From: Azoarcus sp. DN11
GTDB taxonomy: Bacteria > Pseudomonadota > Gammaproteobacteria > Burkholderiales > Rhodocyclaceae
Length of the DNA stretch: 64,000 nt
Direction of reading: 5' to 3'
Assembly: GCF_003628555.1 (NCBI RefSeq)
Contig: NZ_CP021731.1
Span: 1,736,001-1,800,000 of the forward strand
Below the pieces are notes generated by a model. The model had not been told where the DNA came from and ran no database searches. It saw only the letters and a program-made list of their open reading frames with translations. Positions 39,247-49,107 of this stretch are shown here, one piece after another. The position numbers were made by a program, and so were the translations under genes. The first letter of the stretch is position 1, and each line of letters opens with the position of its first letter.

Positions 39247-42093
39247 TCAGCGCTGCGCGAGTTTTTCGAACTGCGGGCGAAGCTTGTCCAGCGTCGCGAC
39301 GAAGCCGGCGAGGCGTTCGCGTTCCTGCTGCACGACCGCGGCAGGGGCGCGTTCGACGAAGCTCGCGTTGCCGAGCTTGCCTTCGGCCTTGGCGATTTCG
39401 CCTTCCAGCCGCGCGATTTCCTTGGCGACGCGCTCGCGTTCGGCGGCGATGTCGATCTCGACACGCAGCATCAGCTTGAAGGCGCCGGATACCGACACCG
39501 GGGCGAGTTCGTCCGCGCCGATATCATCGACGATCTCGACGCCCGACAGGCGCGCAAGGCCGGCGAGGTAGGGCGCGTAGACGTTCAGTGCGGCCGCGTC
39601 GCCCGCCGCGACCAGCGGCATGCGCTGGGCGGGCGAGATGCCCATCTCGCTGCGCAGGTTGCGGCAGCTGCCGACGATGGCCTTCAGCTCCGCGATCTTC
39701 GCCTCGGCGGCTTCGTCGATGCGGCCGAGGTCGGCTTGCGGGTAGCGTGCGAGCATGATGCTCTCGGCGTCCTTGCGGCCGGCGAGCGGGGCAACCGTCT
39801 GCCACAGCTCCTCGGTGATGAAGGGGATCAGCGGGTGGGCGATGCGCAGCACCGTCTCGAGCACGCGCAGCAGCGTGCGGCGGGTGGCGCGCTGCTGGGC
39901 TGCGCTGCCGTTCTGGATCTGCACCTTTGCGAGTTCGACGTACCAGTCGCAATACTCGTCCCAGACGAACTCATAGACGGCCTTGGCGACGAGGTCGAAG
40001 CGGTAGTCCTTGAAGTGCTGCCCGATGTCGGCTTCGGCGCGCTGCAGGCGCGAAACGATCCAGCGGTCGGCGAAGGAGAAGTCGAGCGTCCCGGCATTGC
40101 AGGCGGCGCTGCCGGCGGCGGCGTCGATGCCACAGTCGTGGCCTTCGCAGTTCATCAGCACGAAGCGCGTGGCGTTCCACAACTTGTTGCAGAAGTTGCG
40201 GTAGCCTTCGCAGCGCGATAGGTCGAACTTGATGTCGCGGCCCGGCGTCGCGAGCGACGCGAAGGTGAAGCGCAGCGCGTCGGTGCCGAAGGCGGGGATG
40301 CCTTCGGGGAATTCCTTGCGCGTCTTCTTCTCGATGCTTTGCGCCTGCTTGGGGTTCATCAGGCCGAAGGTGCGCTTCTTCACGAGCTCCTCGACCGCGA
40401 TGCCGTCGATGAGGTCGATCGGGTCGAGCACGTTACCTTTCGACTTCGACATCTTCTGGCCTTCGGCGTCGCGGATGAGGCCGTGGACATAGACGTCGCG
40501 GAACGGAATCTTGCCGGTGAGGTGCTTGGTCATCATGACCATGCGCGCGACCCAGAAGAAGATGATGTCGAAGCCGGTGACGAGGACCGACGACGGCAGG
40601 TAGAGGTCGAGGGCGTCGTTCGACTTCGCCGGCCACTCGGAGGTCCAGTCGAGCGTCGAGAACGGCCACAGCGCGGATGAGTACCACGTGTCGAGCACGT
40701 CCTCGTCGCGGCGCAGCTTGCCGGTATAGCCGTCCTTCGCGGCGAGCGCCTTGGCTTCGTCCTCGGAATGCGCGACCCACACGCGTGCGTCGCCTTCGGC
40801 GTCGGCGTACCACGCCGGGATCTGGTGGCCCCACCACAGCTGGCGCGAGATGCACCAATCCTGGATGTTGTTGAGCCACTGGTTGTAGGTGTTGACCCAG
40901 TTCTCGGGGTAGAAGCGGATCTCGCCCGAGGCGACGCAGTCGAGCGCCTTCCCGGTGATGCTCTTGCCGTCCGCGCCAGCCTTGCTCATCGCGACGAACC
41001 ACTGGTCGGTGAGCATCGGCTCGATGACCGCGCTGGTGCGGTCGCCGCGCGGCACCATCAGCTTGTGCGGCTTGACGGCGGCGAGCAGGCCGAGCGCTTC
41101 GAGGTCTTGCACGATGACTTCGCGCGCGACGAAGCGATCGAGGCCGCGGTACTTTTCCGGCGCGTCGTCGCTGACGTGGGCGTCGAGGCGCAGGATGCTG
41201 ATCATCGGCAGCTTATGGCGCAGGCCGACGGCGTAGTCGTTGAAGTCGTGCGCCGGGGTGACCTTGACGCAGCCGGTGCCGAATTCGCGGTCGACGTAGT
41301 CGTCGGCGATGATCGGAATCTCGCGGTCGCACAGCGGCAGGTGGACGGTCTTGCCGATCAGGTGGGCGTAGCGCTCGTCTTCCGGATGCACCATGACGGC
41401 GACGTCGCCAAGCATGGTTTCGGGACGTGTCGTCGCGACGGTGAGGCCCTTCAGGTCACCGATCGGGCCTTCGCTGAAGGGGTAGGTGATGTGCCACAGG
41501 AAGCCGTCTTCCTCTTCCGACACCACTTCGAGGTCGGAGACCGCGGTGCCGAGCTTCGGATCCCAGTTCACGAGGCGCTTGCCGCGGTAGATCAGGCCTT
41601 CGTTGTAGAGGCGCACGAAGGTTTCGGTGACGGTCTTCGACAGGCCGGCGTCCATCGTGAAGCGCTCGCGCTTCCAGTCGGGCGAGGTGCCCATGCGGCG
41701 CATCTGGCGCGTGATCGTGCCGCCGGAGTATTCCTTCCATTCCCAGACTTTTTCCAGGAACTTCTCGCGGCCGAGGTCGTGGCGCGAGATGCCCTTGGCG
41801 TCGAGCTGGCGTTCGACGACGATCTGCGTCGCGATGCCGGCGTGGTCGGTGCCCGGCTGCCACAGCGTGTTGAAGCCCCGCATACGATGGTAGCGGGTGA
41901 GCGCGTCCATGATGGTCTGGTTGAAGCCGTGGCCCATGTGCAGCGTGCCGGTGACGTTGGGCGGCGGCAGCAGGATGCAGAAGGCATCGGGGTTGGACTT
42001 GTCCAGTCCGGCGTCGAAATGACCGCGCGACTCCCATTCCGGATACCAGCGGGCTTCGATGTCCGCCGGCTCAAAACTCTTGGCCAGTTCCAT
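39247..42093 (-). CDS. valS: valyl-tRNA synthetase
   Basis: Charges tRNA-Val; class-I synthetase of 948 residues. It has the HIGH-type signature GTLHMGHGF in the Rossmann fold, the CP1 editing domain, KMSKS as [14 protein letters not shown], and a C-terminal coiled-coil tail rich in charged residues. The ATG at 42093 ([15 protein letters not shown] follows) is the usual start; one at 42117 adds eight residues. It follows holC in the common pepA-holC-valS order. Confidence 0.97.
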   Translation of the reverse strand: MELAKSFEPADIEARWYPEWESRGHFDAGLDKSNPDAFCILLPPPNVTGTLHMGHGFNQTIMDALTRYHRMRGFNTLWQPGTDHAGIATQIVVERQLDAKGISRHDLGREKFLEKVWEWKEYSGGTITRQMRRMGTSPDWKRERFTMDAGLSKTVTETFVRLYNEGLIYRGKRLVNWDPKLGTAVSDLEVVSEEEDGFLWHITYPFSEGPIGDLKGLTVATTRPETMLGDVAVMVHPEDERYAHLIGKTVHLPLCDREIPIIADDYVDREFGTGCVKVTPAHDFNDYAVGLRHKLPMISILRLDAHVSDDAPEKYRGLDRFVAREVIVQDLEALGLLAAVKPHKLMVPRGDRTSAVIEPMLTDQWFVAMSKAGADGKSITGKALDCVASGEIRFYPENWVNTYNQWLNNIQDWCISRQLWWGHQIPAWYADAEGDARVWVAHSEDEAKALAAKDGYTGKLRRDEDVLDTWYSSALWPFSTLDWTSEWPAKSNDALDLYLPSSVLVTGFDIIFFWVARMVMMTKHLTGKIPFRDVYVHGLIRDAEGQKMSKSKGNVLDPIDLIDGIAVEELVKKRTFGLMNPKQAQSIEKKTRKEFPEGIPAFGTDALRFTFASLATPGRDIKFDLSRCEGYRNFCNKLWNATRFVLMNCEGHDCGIDAAAGSAACNAGTLDFSFADRWIVSRLQRAEADIGQHFKDYRFDLVAKAVYEFVWDEYCDWYVELAKVQIQNGSAAQQRATRRTLLRVLETVLRIAHPLIPFITEELWQTVAPLAGRKDAESIMLARYPQADLGRIDEAAEAKIAELKAIVGSCRNLRSEMGISPAQRMPLVAAGDAAALNVYAPYLAGLARLSGVEIVDDIGADELAPVSVSGAFKLMLRVEIDIAAERERVAKEIARLEGEIAKAEGKLGNASFVERAPAAVVQQERERLAGFVATLDKLRPQFEKLAQR

Positions 42094-42177
42094 GGTGTGC
42101 TCTGGGGCTGAAGGCAAAGGGTCGATTATAGCGGATCGAGGCCGCCGCCCTTGCGCCCGAGCGCGGTTCCAGCCTGT

Positions 42178-42657
42178 TCAGGGTTCGTCCGGCGGGAGAA
42201 CGTCGGTGTTCTTCTCGAGGTGGTGCGAGATATGCGCGGACAGCGCGGGCAGCAGCGTTGCGCGTAAGTGGGCGAGCGCCTGTTCGCGGATGCGGGCGCC
42301 GAGCTTGTCGAGTTCGCGCGCGACGATCTCCGGCAGTTCGGCGTGGAACCACGCTTCGACGGCGCGGGAGACTTCGGTGTCGAGGCTGATGAGCTGTTCG
42401 GCGAGTGCGCTGGCCGGGCGTTTCGATGGGGACGGTTGGGGCGCCTTGAGTGCCGTGGGCAGGTTTTCCGCCGCGACGACTTCTGTCAGGACGGGGAGGT
42501 CTTCCTCTTCGAGGGAGACTTCCTCCACGGGCTCGGGCAGGTTCGGTTCCGGGCCGCGGTGCCGCTTGAGCAGGGCGTCGGCCTTGCCCAGGAGGAGATC
42601 GGCAGCCTTCAGGTCGTCGTCGGGCTCGAGTCGTGGCGGTAGCGGCCAGGGGCTCAT
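42178..42657 (-). CDS. conserved hypothetical protein between holC and valS
   Basis: A 159-residue, charged, probably helical protein with an acidic middle (EPVEEVSLEEEDLPVLTEV) and a C-terminal region ARIREQALAHLRATLLPAL that may be amphipathic. No known domain is recognised. It overlaps the holC stop by 4 bp (ATGA) and lies in the pepA-holC-valS operon, where betaproteobacteria often have an unknown gene. Confidence 0.75.
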   Translation of the reverse strand: MSPWPLPPRLEPDDDLKAADLLLGKADALLKRHRGPEPNLPEPVEEVSLEEEDLPVLTEVVAAENLPTALKAPQPSPSKRPASALAEQLISLDTEVSRAVEAWFHAELPEIVARELDKLGARIREQALAHLRATLLPALSAHISHHLEKNTDVLPPDEP

Positions 42658-43094
42658 AGGGCCTCCCTGCGGATGGCGTCGAAGGCCTGCAGGGGCAGGT
42701 CCTTCTGTTTGTAGTGCATCCAGCGCGCGCGCGCCGGGCGCTTCTGTGCTTCGCTCTGCCCGATGATCTCGACCACCATGCGGAAGCGCTCGAAGCCGGG
42801 CGGCACGTCGTCGGCGAGGTTGAAGAGGATCTCGGTGTGCGGCCATTCGCCGGGCGCTTCGGCGTGGCCGACGACGACCGGCGTCTCGGCTGCGAGCGCA
42901 GAGCCGGCCATCACGTGCGGGACGAAAGCCTGCTGCTCGAAGCTCCATAGCAGCTGGTCGAGCTGGCGGGCGGATGCGGCGTCGGCCGTGCGCAGGGCGA
43001 CCTTGCGGCCGCTGCCGAAGGCACGGGCGGCAAGGTCGCAGGCCAGCGCGAGCGGGTGCTCGGCGTTGTGGTAGAACTGCACCCGCGGCGGCAT
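42654..43094 (-). CDS. holC: DNA polymerase III chi subunit
   Basis: A 146-residue chi subunit that bridges the clamp loader to single-strand-binding protein. It starts PPRVQFYHNAEHPLALACDLAARAF and contains the typical WSFEQQAFVPH and HTEILFNLADDVP segments. The ATG at 43094 is supported by length and by position after pepA (18 bp). It overlaps the next gene by 4 bp. Confidence 0.9.
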   Translation of the reverse strand: MPPRVQFYHNAEHPLALACDLAARAFGSGRKVALRTADAASARQLDQLLWSFEQQAFVPHVMAGSALAAETPVVVGHAEAPGEWPHTEILFNLADDVPPGFERFRMVVEIIGQSEAQKRPARARWMHYKQKDLPLQAFDAIRREAL

Positions 43095-43111
43095 CGCGAC
43101 GGTTCCCTGCC

Positions 43112-44611
43112 TCAGACCTTGCCGCCCTGGCTGCGGGCGATCAGGAATTCGGCCAGCAGCGGCACGGGGCGGCCGGTGGCGCCCTTCGCGTCGCCGGACA
43201 GCCAGGCCGTTCCCGCGATGTCGAGGTGCGCCCACTTGTAGGCCTTGGTGAAGCGCGCGAGGAAGCAGGCCGCGGTGATCGTGCCGGCGTAGCGGCCGCC
43301 GATGTTGGCGACGTCGGCGAAGTTGCTCTTGAGCAGGTCCTGGTACTCGTCCCACAGCGGCAGCTGCCAGACGCGGTCGCCGGAGACGGTGCCGCAGTCG
43401 GTGAGCTCGCGCGCGAGCTCGTCGTCGTTGGCGAGCAGGCCGCTCGGGATCTTGCCCAGCGCGACGACGCAGGCGCCGGTGAGGGTGGCGATGTCGATGA
43501 CGCAGGCGGGCTTGAAGCGCTCGGCGTAGGTCAGCGCGTCGCACAGGATCAGGCGGCCTTCGGCGTCGGTGTTGAGGATCTCGATGGTCTGACCGCTCAT
43601 CGACGTGACGACGTCGCCCGGTTTGGTCGCAGCGCCGCCGGGCATGTTCTCCGTGGTCGGGACGATGCCGACGACGTTGATCGGCAGAGCCATGCGTGCG
43701 AGAGCCTTGAAGGTGCCGAGGACACTGGCGGCGCCGCACATGTCGAACTTCATCTCGTCCATCTCGGTACCGGGCTTGAGCGAGATGCCGCCGGTGTCGA
43801 AGGTGATGCCCTTGCCGACGAGCACGACGGGCTTGTCCTTGGCCTTGCCGCCCTTGTACTGCATGACGATGAACTTGGGCGGCTGGTGCGAGCCGCGCGC
43901 GACCGAGAGCAGCGAGCCCATGCCGAGCTTTTCCATGTCCTCGCGTTCGAGCACTTCGACCTTGAGCTTGAACTGCTTGCCGAGTTCGGCGGCGGTTTCC
44001 GCGAGATGGGTCGGCGTGCAAATGTTGCCTGGCAGGTTGCCGAGCTCCTTCGCCAGCGCCATGCCTTCGGCGATGGCCTGGCCGCGCTTGACCGCGGCTT
44101 CCATGGTCGCCGAGATCTTGTTGCCCGTCGCAAGCACGACCTTGCGGGCGCCGCGCGGCTTGTCGTCCTTCTTGTTCGACTTGGTCGCGTCGTAGCGATA
44201 CGTGGCATCGGCCAGTACGCGCGCGAGTTGCTGCAGGGCCCATTCGATGCTGCGTCCGGGAATCTCCACGTCCGCGAGGCAGACCGCGGCGTCGTGCGCG
44301 GGAGAGGCCGCGAGCGTCCGGGCTACCGAACCGATGGCATCGCGCCAGGCGCGGTCGCCGAATTCGTCCTGCTTGCCGAGGCTGACGACAATGACGCGTT
44401 CTGCGGCGCAGCCGGGGAGATCGTGCAGTGCAAGCAGGGAGCCTGCCTTCTCGTCCAGGTCGCCGCGCGCGACAAGGGCCGCAAGCTTGCCCTTGGAGGC
44501 CTTGTCCAGGGCTGCGGCGGCATCGTCGAGTTTTCCGTCCGCAAACGTTCCGACAACGAGGCTGCCGGTTTTCAGCTTTTCCGGGGCTCCGGTCTTTATG
44601 GTAAATTCCAC
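43112..44611 (-). CDS. pepA: leucyl aminopeptidase PepA
   Basis: A 499-residue cytosolic M17 aminopeptidase that hydrolyses N-terminal residues of peptides. The two-metal catalytic core is visible: VGKGITFDTGGISLKPG with Lys and Asp ligands, and NTDAEGRLILCDALTYA. It is divergent from lptF by about 107 bp, a widespread arrangement. Confidence 0.95.
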   Translation of the reverse strand: MEFTIKTGAPEKLKTGSLVVGTFADGKLDDAAAALDKASKGKLAALVARGDLDEKAGSLLALHDLPGCAAERVIVVSLGKQDEFGDRAWRDAIGSVARTLAASPAHDAAVCLADVEIPGRSIEWALQQLARVLADATYRYDATKSNKKDDKPRGARKVVLATGNKISATMEAAVKRGQAIAEGMALAKELGNLPGNICTPTHLAETAAELGKQFKLKVEVLEREDMEKLGMGSLLSVARGSHQPPKFIVMQYKGGKAKDKPVVLVGKGITFDTGGISLKPGTEMDEMKFDMCGAASVLGTFKALARMALPINVVGIVPTTENMPGGAATKPGDVVTSMSGQTIEILNTDAEGRLILCDALTYAERFKPACVIDIATLTGACVVALGKIPSGLLANDDELARELTDCGTVSGDRVWQLPLWDEYQDLLKSNFADVANIGGRYAGTITAACFLARFTKAYKWAHLDIAGTAWLSGDAKGATGRPVPLLAEFLIARSQGGKV

Positions 44612-44717
44612 GCCCAGCTCCTTTATAAGACGCGTCGTTCCGATTGCCGCCGATTATGGCCTGTTCGCGGCAAATGCGTCAAAAACCCCGTACTCCATTG
44701 AGATCGAAGTCCGCGCG

Positions 44718-45797
44718 ATGATTTTCAGCCGCGCCCTCCGGCGTGAATTCTCCCAATCGGCCGTCGGTGTGTTCGTCGCGCTGTTCGCGATCGTCATCAC
44801 CGTGGTGCTGGTGCGCCTGCTCGGGCAGGCGGCCGGCGGCCGCGTACCCTCGGACGCGGTGCTCGCGCTGATCGGCTTCGGTGCGCTGACCCAACTGCCC
44901 ATCGTGCTGTCGCTCACGGTGTTCATCGCGGTGCTGATGCCCTTGTCGCGTTCGTATCGCGACTCCGAGATGGTCGTGTGGTTCGCCTCGGGCGTGCCGC
45001 TGACGGCCTTCATCCGGCCGGTGCTGCGCTTCGCGCTGCCGATCGTGCTGGGCATCGCGGCCGCGACCCTGTTCCTGTCGCCCTGGGCGCACTTGAAGAA
45101 CGCGGAGTTCCAGGCGCGGCTCGATGCGCGCGACGACGCTTCGCGGGTGGCGCCGGGCGTTTTCCGCGAATCCGCGGGGGCGCAGCGTGTGTTCTTCGTC
45201 GAGATGGGGGCGGGAGAGAACGGCAAGGCGCGCAACGTGTTCATCAGTTCGGAGCAGAACGGGCGCCTCAGCGTGATCATGGCCGCCGAGGGGTCGCTGC
45301 ACACCGATGAGAACGGTGACCGTTTCGTCGTGCTGGAGAAGGGGCGGCGCTACGAAGGGGAACCTGGCACGCCCGAGTACCGGGTGATGGAATTCGAGAC
45401 TTATTCGGTGCTGATCGAGGAGCGCAAGACGGAGAGCCAGGGCGTGCGCTCGCGCGTGATTCCCACGCTCGAGCTGTTGCAGTCGCCGACGGAGCACAAC
45501 CTGGGCGAGCTGCTGGGGCGTCTGGGCGTGCCGGTCGCGGCGCTGCTGCTGGCCTTGATGGCGATCCCGCTGTCCTTCGTGAATCCGCGCGCCGGGCGGG
45601 CAAACAACCTGATGTTCGCGATCCTGACCTATCTCGTGTATAGCAACGCGATCAGCATCTTCCAGTCCTGGGTGGGACAGGGGCGGCTGCGTTTCGGGCT
45701 TGCCGTGTGGCTGCCGCACGTCGTCGTGCTCGCCCTGCTGGCGCTGATGTTCTACCGGCGCCTCGCGGTGTCGCCCTTCTGGCGGGCCCGTCCATGA
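44718..45797 (+). CDS. lptF: LPS export permease LptF
   Basis: A 359-residue inner-membrane subunit of the LptB2FG transporter that extracts lipopolysaccharide. It has six membrane helices around a large periplasmic beta-jellyroll (about residues 120-250). The ATG at 44718 begins IFSRALRREFSQSAVGVFV, the usual LptF start. Its stop overlaps the lptG ATG (ATGA). Confidence 0.93.
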   Translation: MIFSRALRREFSQSAVGVFVALFAIVITVVLVRLLGQAAGGRVPSDAVLALIGFGALTQLPIVLSLTVFIAVLMPLSRSYRDSEMVVWFASGVPLTAFIRPVLRFALPIVLGIAAATLFLSPWAHLKNAEFQARLDARDDASRVAPGVFRESAGAQRVFFVEMGAGENGKARNVFISSEQNGRLSVIMAAEGSLHTDENGDRFVVLEKGRRYEGEPGTPEYRVMEFETYSVLIEERKTESQGVRSRVIPTLELLQSPTEHNLGELLGRLGVPVAALLLALMAIPLSFVNPRAGRANNLMFAILTYLVYSNAISIFQSWVGQGRLRFGLAVWLPHVVVLALLALMFYRRLAVSPFWRARP

Positions 45798-46873
45798 CGA
45801 AGGTGCTCAGCCGCTATCTCGCGCGGGAAATCGTCGGTGCGACCTTCATGGTGCTGCTGGCCTTCCTGTGCCTGTTCGCATTCTTCGACTTCCTCAACGA
45901 GCTTGATTCCGTCGGCAAGGGCGGCTACGAGCTGCATCATGCCCTCCTGTACGTGGCGATGATCCTGCCCGGGCGCGTGTACGAGCTGCTGCCGATCGCG
46001 GTGCTGATCGGCACCTTGTATTCGCTGACGACGCTCGCGCGGCATTCCGAGATCACCGTGATGCGGGCCTCGGGGATGTCGACGCTGAAGATGTTGCGCG
46101 TGCTCGCCGGAATCGGGGTGATCTTCGTCGCTGCGACCTTCATCGTCGGTGAGTACATCGCGCCGCCGGCCGAGCGGGCTGCCCAGCAGTGGCGTCTGAC
46201 GGCGACCAGTTCCACGGTTTCGAACCAGCTGAAATCGGGTCTGTGGGTGAAGGACGGACCGCGTTTCGTTAACGTGCAGACCCTTCAGCCGGATCGCAGC
46301 CTGGAAAAGGTGCGGATCTACGAGTTCGATGACCATCGTGCGCTGCAGTCGGTCACGGAAGCGGAGGGGGGCAGGTATTACACGGACGCGAACATCTGGC
46401 GCCTGAGCGGTATCCGGCAGACGCGCTTCCTCGGGAATCGCACGGAAGTGGTGGACATGCCGGAACTGGACTGGAAATCGGAACTGACGCCGGAAGTGCT
46501 GAGCGTGCTGATGGTGCTGCCGGAGCGGATGTCGGTGATGACGCTCGTGGCGTATGTGAACCACTTGCGCGAGAACCAGCAGAACTCGGATCGCTACGAG
46601 ATCGCGCTGTGGAAGAAGCTGAGCTATCCGTTCGCCGCGCTGGTGATGATGGCGCTGGCGCTGCCGTTCGCGCTGACCCACGACCGCAGGGGCGGGGTCA
46701 GCGTGAAGGTTTTCCTCGGCGTGATGCTGGGGGTCGGCTTTCACCTGCTGAACGGCCTGTTCTCGAATCTCGGCGTGATCAACAACTGGTCTCCCGCGCT
46801 TGCGGCGGTGACGCCCAGCCTCCTGTTCCTTCTCGCGGCGGCGGCGCTGCTGTTCTGGGTCGATCGGCGCTGA
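45794..46873 (+). CDS. lptG: LPS export permease LptG
   Basis: A 359-residue partner of LptF with the same layout: TKVLSRYLAREIVGATF start, periplasmic domain in the middle and C-terminal helices ending LLFLLAAAALLFWVDRR. It starts inside the lptF stop codon (4-bp overlap), consistent with coupled synthesis of the two permease halves. Confidence 0.93.
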   Translation: MTKVLSRYLAREIVGATFMVLLAFLCLFAFFDFLNELDSVGKGGYELHHALLYVAMILPGRVYELLPIAVLIGTLYSLTTLARHSEITVMRASGMSTLKMLRVLAGIGVIFVAATFIVGEYIAPPAERAAQQWRLTATSSTVSNQLKSGLWVKDGPRFVNVQTLQPDRSLEKVRIYEFDDHRALQSVTEAEGGRYYTDANIWRLSGIRQTRFLGNRTEVVDMPELDWKSELTPEVLSVLMVLPERMSVMTLVAYVNHLRENQQNSDRYEIALWKKLSYPFAALVMMALALPFALTHDRRGGVSVKVFLGVMLGVGFHLLNGLFSNLGVINNWSPALAAVTPSLLFLLAAAALLFWVDRR

Positions 46874-46915
46874 AGCGTTCGCGCGCCGGCGCTGTCCTTC
46901 GGGCGCCGGCTGGCG

Positions 46916-47692
46916 CTACCAGCCGTTCTCGACCGCGATCTGCGCGGGAGCGGCGAGCCGGCTGAGTCGACAGCCTTTCGCGATCAATGCCCGATGCGTG
47001 TCCCGGACCATGTCGGGACTGCCGCACACCATCACGCGGGAGTGCTCCGGAGTGATCCGAAGGCTTGCGCGCGCTTCCAGCGAGCCGTCGTCGAGAAGCG
47101 CCGGAATCCGTCCCGATAGCGCCTGCGGCAATCGGTCGCGGCTCAGGACCGGCTGATAGCTCAGGCGTTCTCCGACGTCTGACCACAGGGGGTGATCGCG
47201 CAGGGCGGCGATCTCTTCCCGGTACGTGAGTTCGGCCGATTCGCGTACACCATGGACGAGGACGAGGCGCTCGAAGCGGCGCCAGCTTGCCTCGTCCTGG
47301 AGGATCGACAGGAAGGGGGCGAGACCTGTGCCGGTTGCGAGCATCCACAGGTCGCGACCGTCGGCAAAGCGGTTGGTGGTGAGGAAGCCGTAGGGTGCGC
47401 GCTCGATCATCACCTCGTCACCGACTTCCAGCTTATCCAGCAGGCTTGTGAATTGCCCGCCCGGGACGATGATCGAGTAGAACTCGAGATGGTCGTCCCA
47501 GGTTGCCGAAGCGATCGAATAGGCGCGCCATACCGGACTGCCGTTCGGCTTGCGCAGGTCGAGTCGCGCGAACTGCCCGGGAGCGAAGCGGAATCCGGGG
47601 TCGCGTGCGAGGCGGAACGAGAGCAGCTTCGGCGTCCAGCGCCGCTTCGACAGCAGGCGGGCGACGGTGATTTTTTCGTCGAGTGCGATCAT
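46916..47692 (-). CDS. fpr: ferredoxin-NADP reductase
   Basis: A 258-residue FAD enzyme that exchanges electrons between NADPH and ferredoxin/flavodoxin. It has FAD-binding RAYSIAS, the NADP loop ATGTGLAPFLSIL and the closing VCGSPDM segment, as in subclass-I bacterial Fpr. The ATG at 47692 (IALDEKITVARLLSKRRW) is preferred to upstream codons. It is 91 bp below the small NsrR-linked membrane protein gene. Confidence 0.92.
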   Translation of the reverse strand: MIALDEKITVARLLSKRRWTPKLLSFRLARDPGFRFAPGQFARLDLRKPNGSPVWRAYSIASATWDDHLEFYSIIVPGGQFTSLLDKLEVGDEVMIERAPYGFLTTNRFADGRDLWMLATGTGLAPFLSILQDEASWRRFERLVLVHGVRESAELTYREEIAALRDHPLWSDVGERLSYQPVLSRDRLPQALSGRIPALLDDGSLEARASLRITPEHSRVMVCGSPDMVRDTHRALIAKGCRLSRLAAPAQIAVENGW

Positions 47693-47783
47693 CGGATCCT
47701 CGTTATTGCCGGATGGGTCCCGGCATCGAAGTTCGGCAGCGGTGGTGTTCCAGCAGGTGCAGGCCTGCGCGGGAAGCTGCGGC

Positions 47784-48023
47784 TCAGCCGGCGGAGATGT
47801 TGCCCAGGGCGTGGTGCGAGGCGAGGCGCACGACATAGCCGATCTTGAAGAACGCGGCGGAGATCGGCAGGGCCAGGTGGCTGGCGATCTGGATTCCCAT
47901 GCTGAAACGTTCGGCGTAAGGGTAGGCGACCAGCGTGGCGGCGACCATTCCGAGGGCGGAGAAGGCCATCGTCAGGCGGCCGATGGTGAGGCTGCGGCGG
48001 GTGAAAGTTGGGGCGGGTTGCAT
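47784..48023 (-). CDS. small membrane protein, probably NsrR-regulated
   Basis: A 79-residue protein with two hydrophobic segments (LTMAFSALGMVAATLVAYPYA and SMGIQIASHLALPISAAFFK) and no recognised catalytic motif. The ATG at 48023 lies 56 bp below a strong NsrR operator. It is divergent from nsrR, so it is probably induced by nitric oxide and may take part in NO resistance or signalling. Confidence 0.72.
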   Translation of the reverse strand: MQPAPTFTRRSLTIGRLTMAFSALGMVAATLVAYPYAERFSMGIQIASHLALPISAAFFKIGYVVRLASHHALGNISAG

Positions 48024-48078
48024 CGCGGATCCTCCTGTGGGGATGGCGTCGTTTTCGAGCGCGGCGGATGCGCGCCTT

Positions 48079-48101
48079 AAGATGAATATAAAGTTCATCT
48101 T
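48079..48101. promoter_or_regulatory. NsrR operator
   Basis: Arms AAGATGAA (48079-48086) and TTCATCTT (48094-48101) are perfect inverts around a 7-bp spacer. This follows the E. coli NsrR box pattern AAGATGCATTT-N-AAATGCATCTT. It lies between nsrR and the small membrane protein gene and probably controls at least the latter. Confidence 0.82.
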
Positions 48102-48190
48102 TAAAAAGAGTCAACTGATATGAATCTTTGTGCACTGGCGTCTATAATGGAACGCCGGATTCGTCCAACAAACGATGACAGAGAGGGCCC

Positions 48191-48628
48191 ATGCATCTGA
48201 CCCAGCACACCGATTACGCCTTGCGGGTGTTGATCTACCTCGCCGTGAATGGCGAGCGGCTGGTCACGATCGCGGAGGTGTCGGAACGGTTCGGGATCTC
48301 GCGCAGCCATCTGATGAAGATTGCCAACCATCTCGTTCGCGACGGATTCGTCGAGGGCTTGCGGGGCAAGGGCGGCGGGTTGCGGCTCGCGCGTGCACCC
48401 GCGGCAGTCAACGTCGGCGAGGTGGTGCGCAGCATGGAGCGCGGGATGGCGCTGGTGGAATGTTTCGGCACCGACAGCCAGTGCCTGCTGACCCCCGATT
48501 GCAGGTTGAAGGGGGTGCTGGGCAAGGCGTTGGAGGCCTTCCTGCACGTGCTGGACGGCGTTTCCCTGGCCGAGCTGTTGGACAGCCCCCAGGGACAGGT
48601 CGTGCACATCCTGCGGCGCAGTGCGTGA
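48191..48628 (+). CDS. nsrR: nitric-oxide-sensing repressor NsrR
   Basis: A 145-residue Rrf2-family regulator. The N-terminal winged helix (TQHTDYALRVLIYLAVNG) is followed by three cysteines C91, C98 and C104 in VECFGTDSQCLLTPDC, the Fe-S cluster ligands that nitric oxide attacks. It represses genes with the palindrome at 48079. It is divergent from the small membrane protein gene. Confidence 0.9.
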   Translation: MHLTQHTDYALRVLIYLAVNGERLVTIAEVSERFGISRSHLMKIANHLVRDGFVEGLRGKGGGLRLARAPAAVNVGEVVRSMERGMALVECFGTDSQCLLTPDCRLKGVLGKALEAFLHVLDGVSLAELLDSPQGQVVHILRRSA

Positions 48629-48738
48629 ACTCACCTCGCGCCTCGAGAACCGCCTGCAGGTCGTAGTGGCTGGACATCAGCAACGACGACCTGGAGGAGA
48701 TCATCGTTGCAGCGGAGGCACGCGCGCATCGTCGCCGC

Positions 48739-49083
48739 ATGGGGGAAATCCGTTGCGCGGACATCATGGCGGCCGACGTCGTCACGGTTTCGGCAGATGC
48801 GCCGATTGCGGCAGCATGGGCGCTGCTCGCGCGCCATCGGGTCAAGGCCCTGCCGGTGGTGTCTGCCGGCGGCAGGCTGGCGGGCGTGGTGACGCTGCAC
48901 GACTTTTTTGTTCAGGGCAATGGATTGCCGCGCGCACGCATTGCCGAACATCCCGGCGGGGACGTTGCGGTGCGTGAGCTGATGTCGCCGCGGGTGGTCA
49001 CGGCGCGCATGCAGCTGGAGGAGCCGGCGGCAAACGGACCTGCGAAGCTCAGGGTGGTCGAGCAAGTGCGCAAGTCCGCCTGA
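48739..49083 (+). CDS. CBS-domain protein, probably truncated
   Basis: A 114-residue protein with one good CBS domain (ADIMAADVVTVSADAPIAAAW, VKALPVVSAGGRLAGVVTLHDFF). A second CBS motif begins (VRELMSPRVVTARM) but breaks off without the expected second half. Upstream in the same frame is plausible coding sequence back to 48667 (LDISNDDLEEIIVAAEARAHRR), with no ATG/GTG/TTG start. This suggests a decaying or frameshifted remnant of a longer CBS/HPP-type protein. The ATG at 48739 is the only ordinary start. Confidence 0.5.
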   Translation: MGEIRCADIMAADVVTVSADAPIAAAWALLARHRVKALPVVSAGGRLAGVVTLHDFFVQGNGLPRARIAEHPGGDVAVRELMSPRVVTARMQLEEPAANGPAKLRVVEQVRKSA

Positions 49084-49107
49084 CGCGGCGCGCGCCGATC
49101 CGCCGGA

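Noticed and set aside
39928..42093. Long reverse-complement frames inside valS suggesting a nested gene
   Set aside because: Frames on the plus strand through valS have no domain, and the synthetase motifs on the minus strand are complete.
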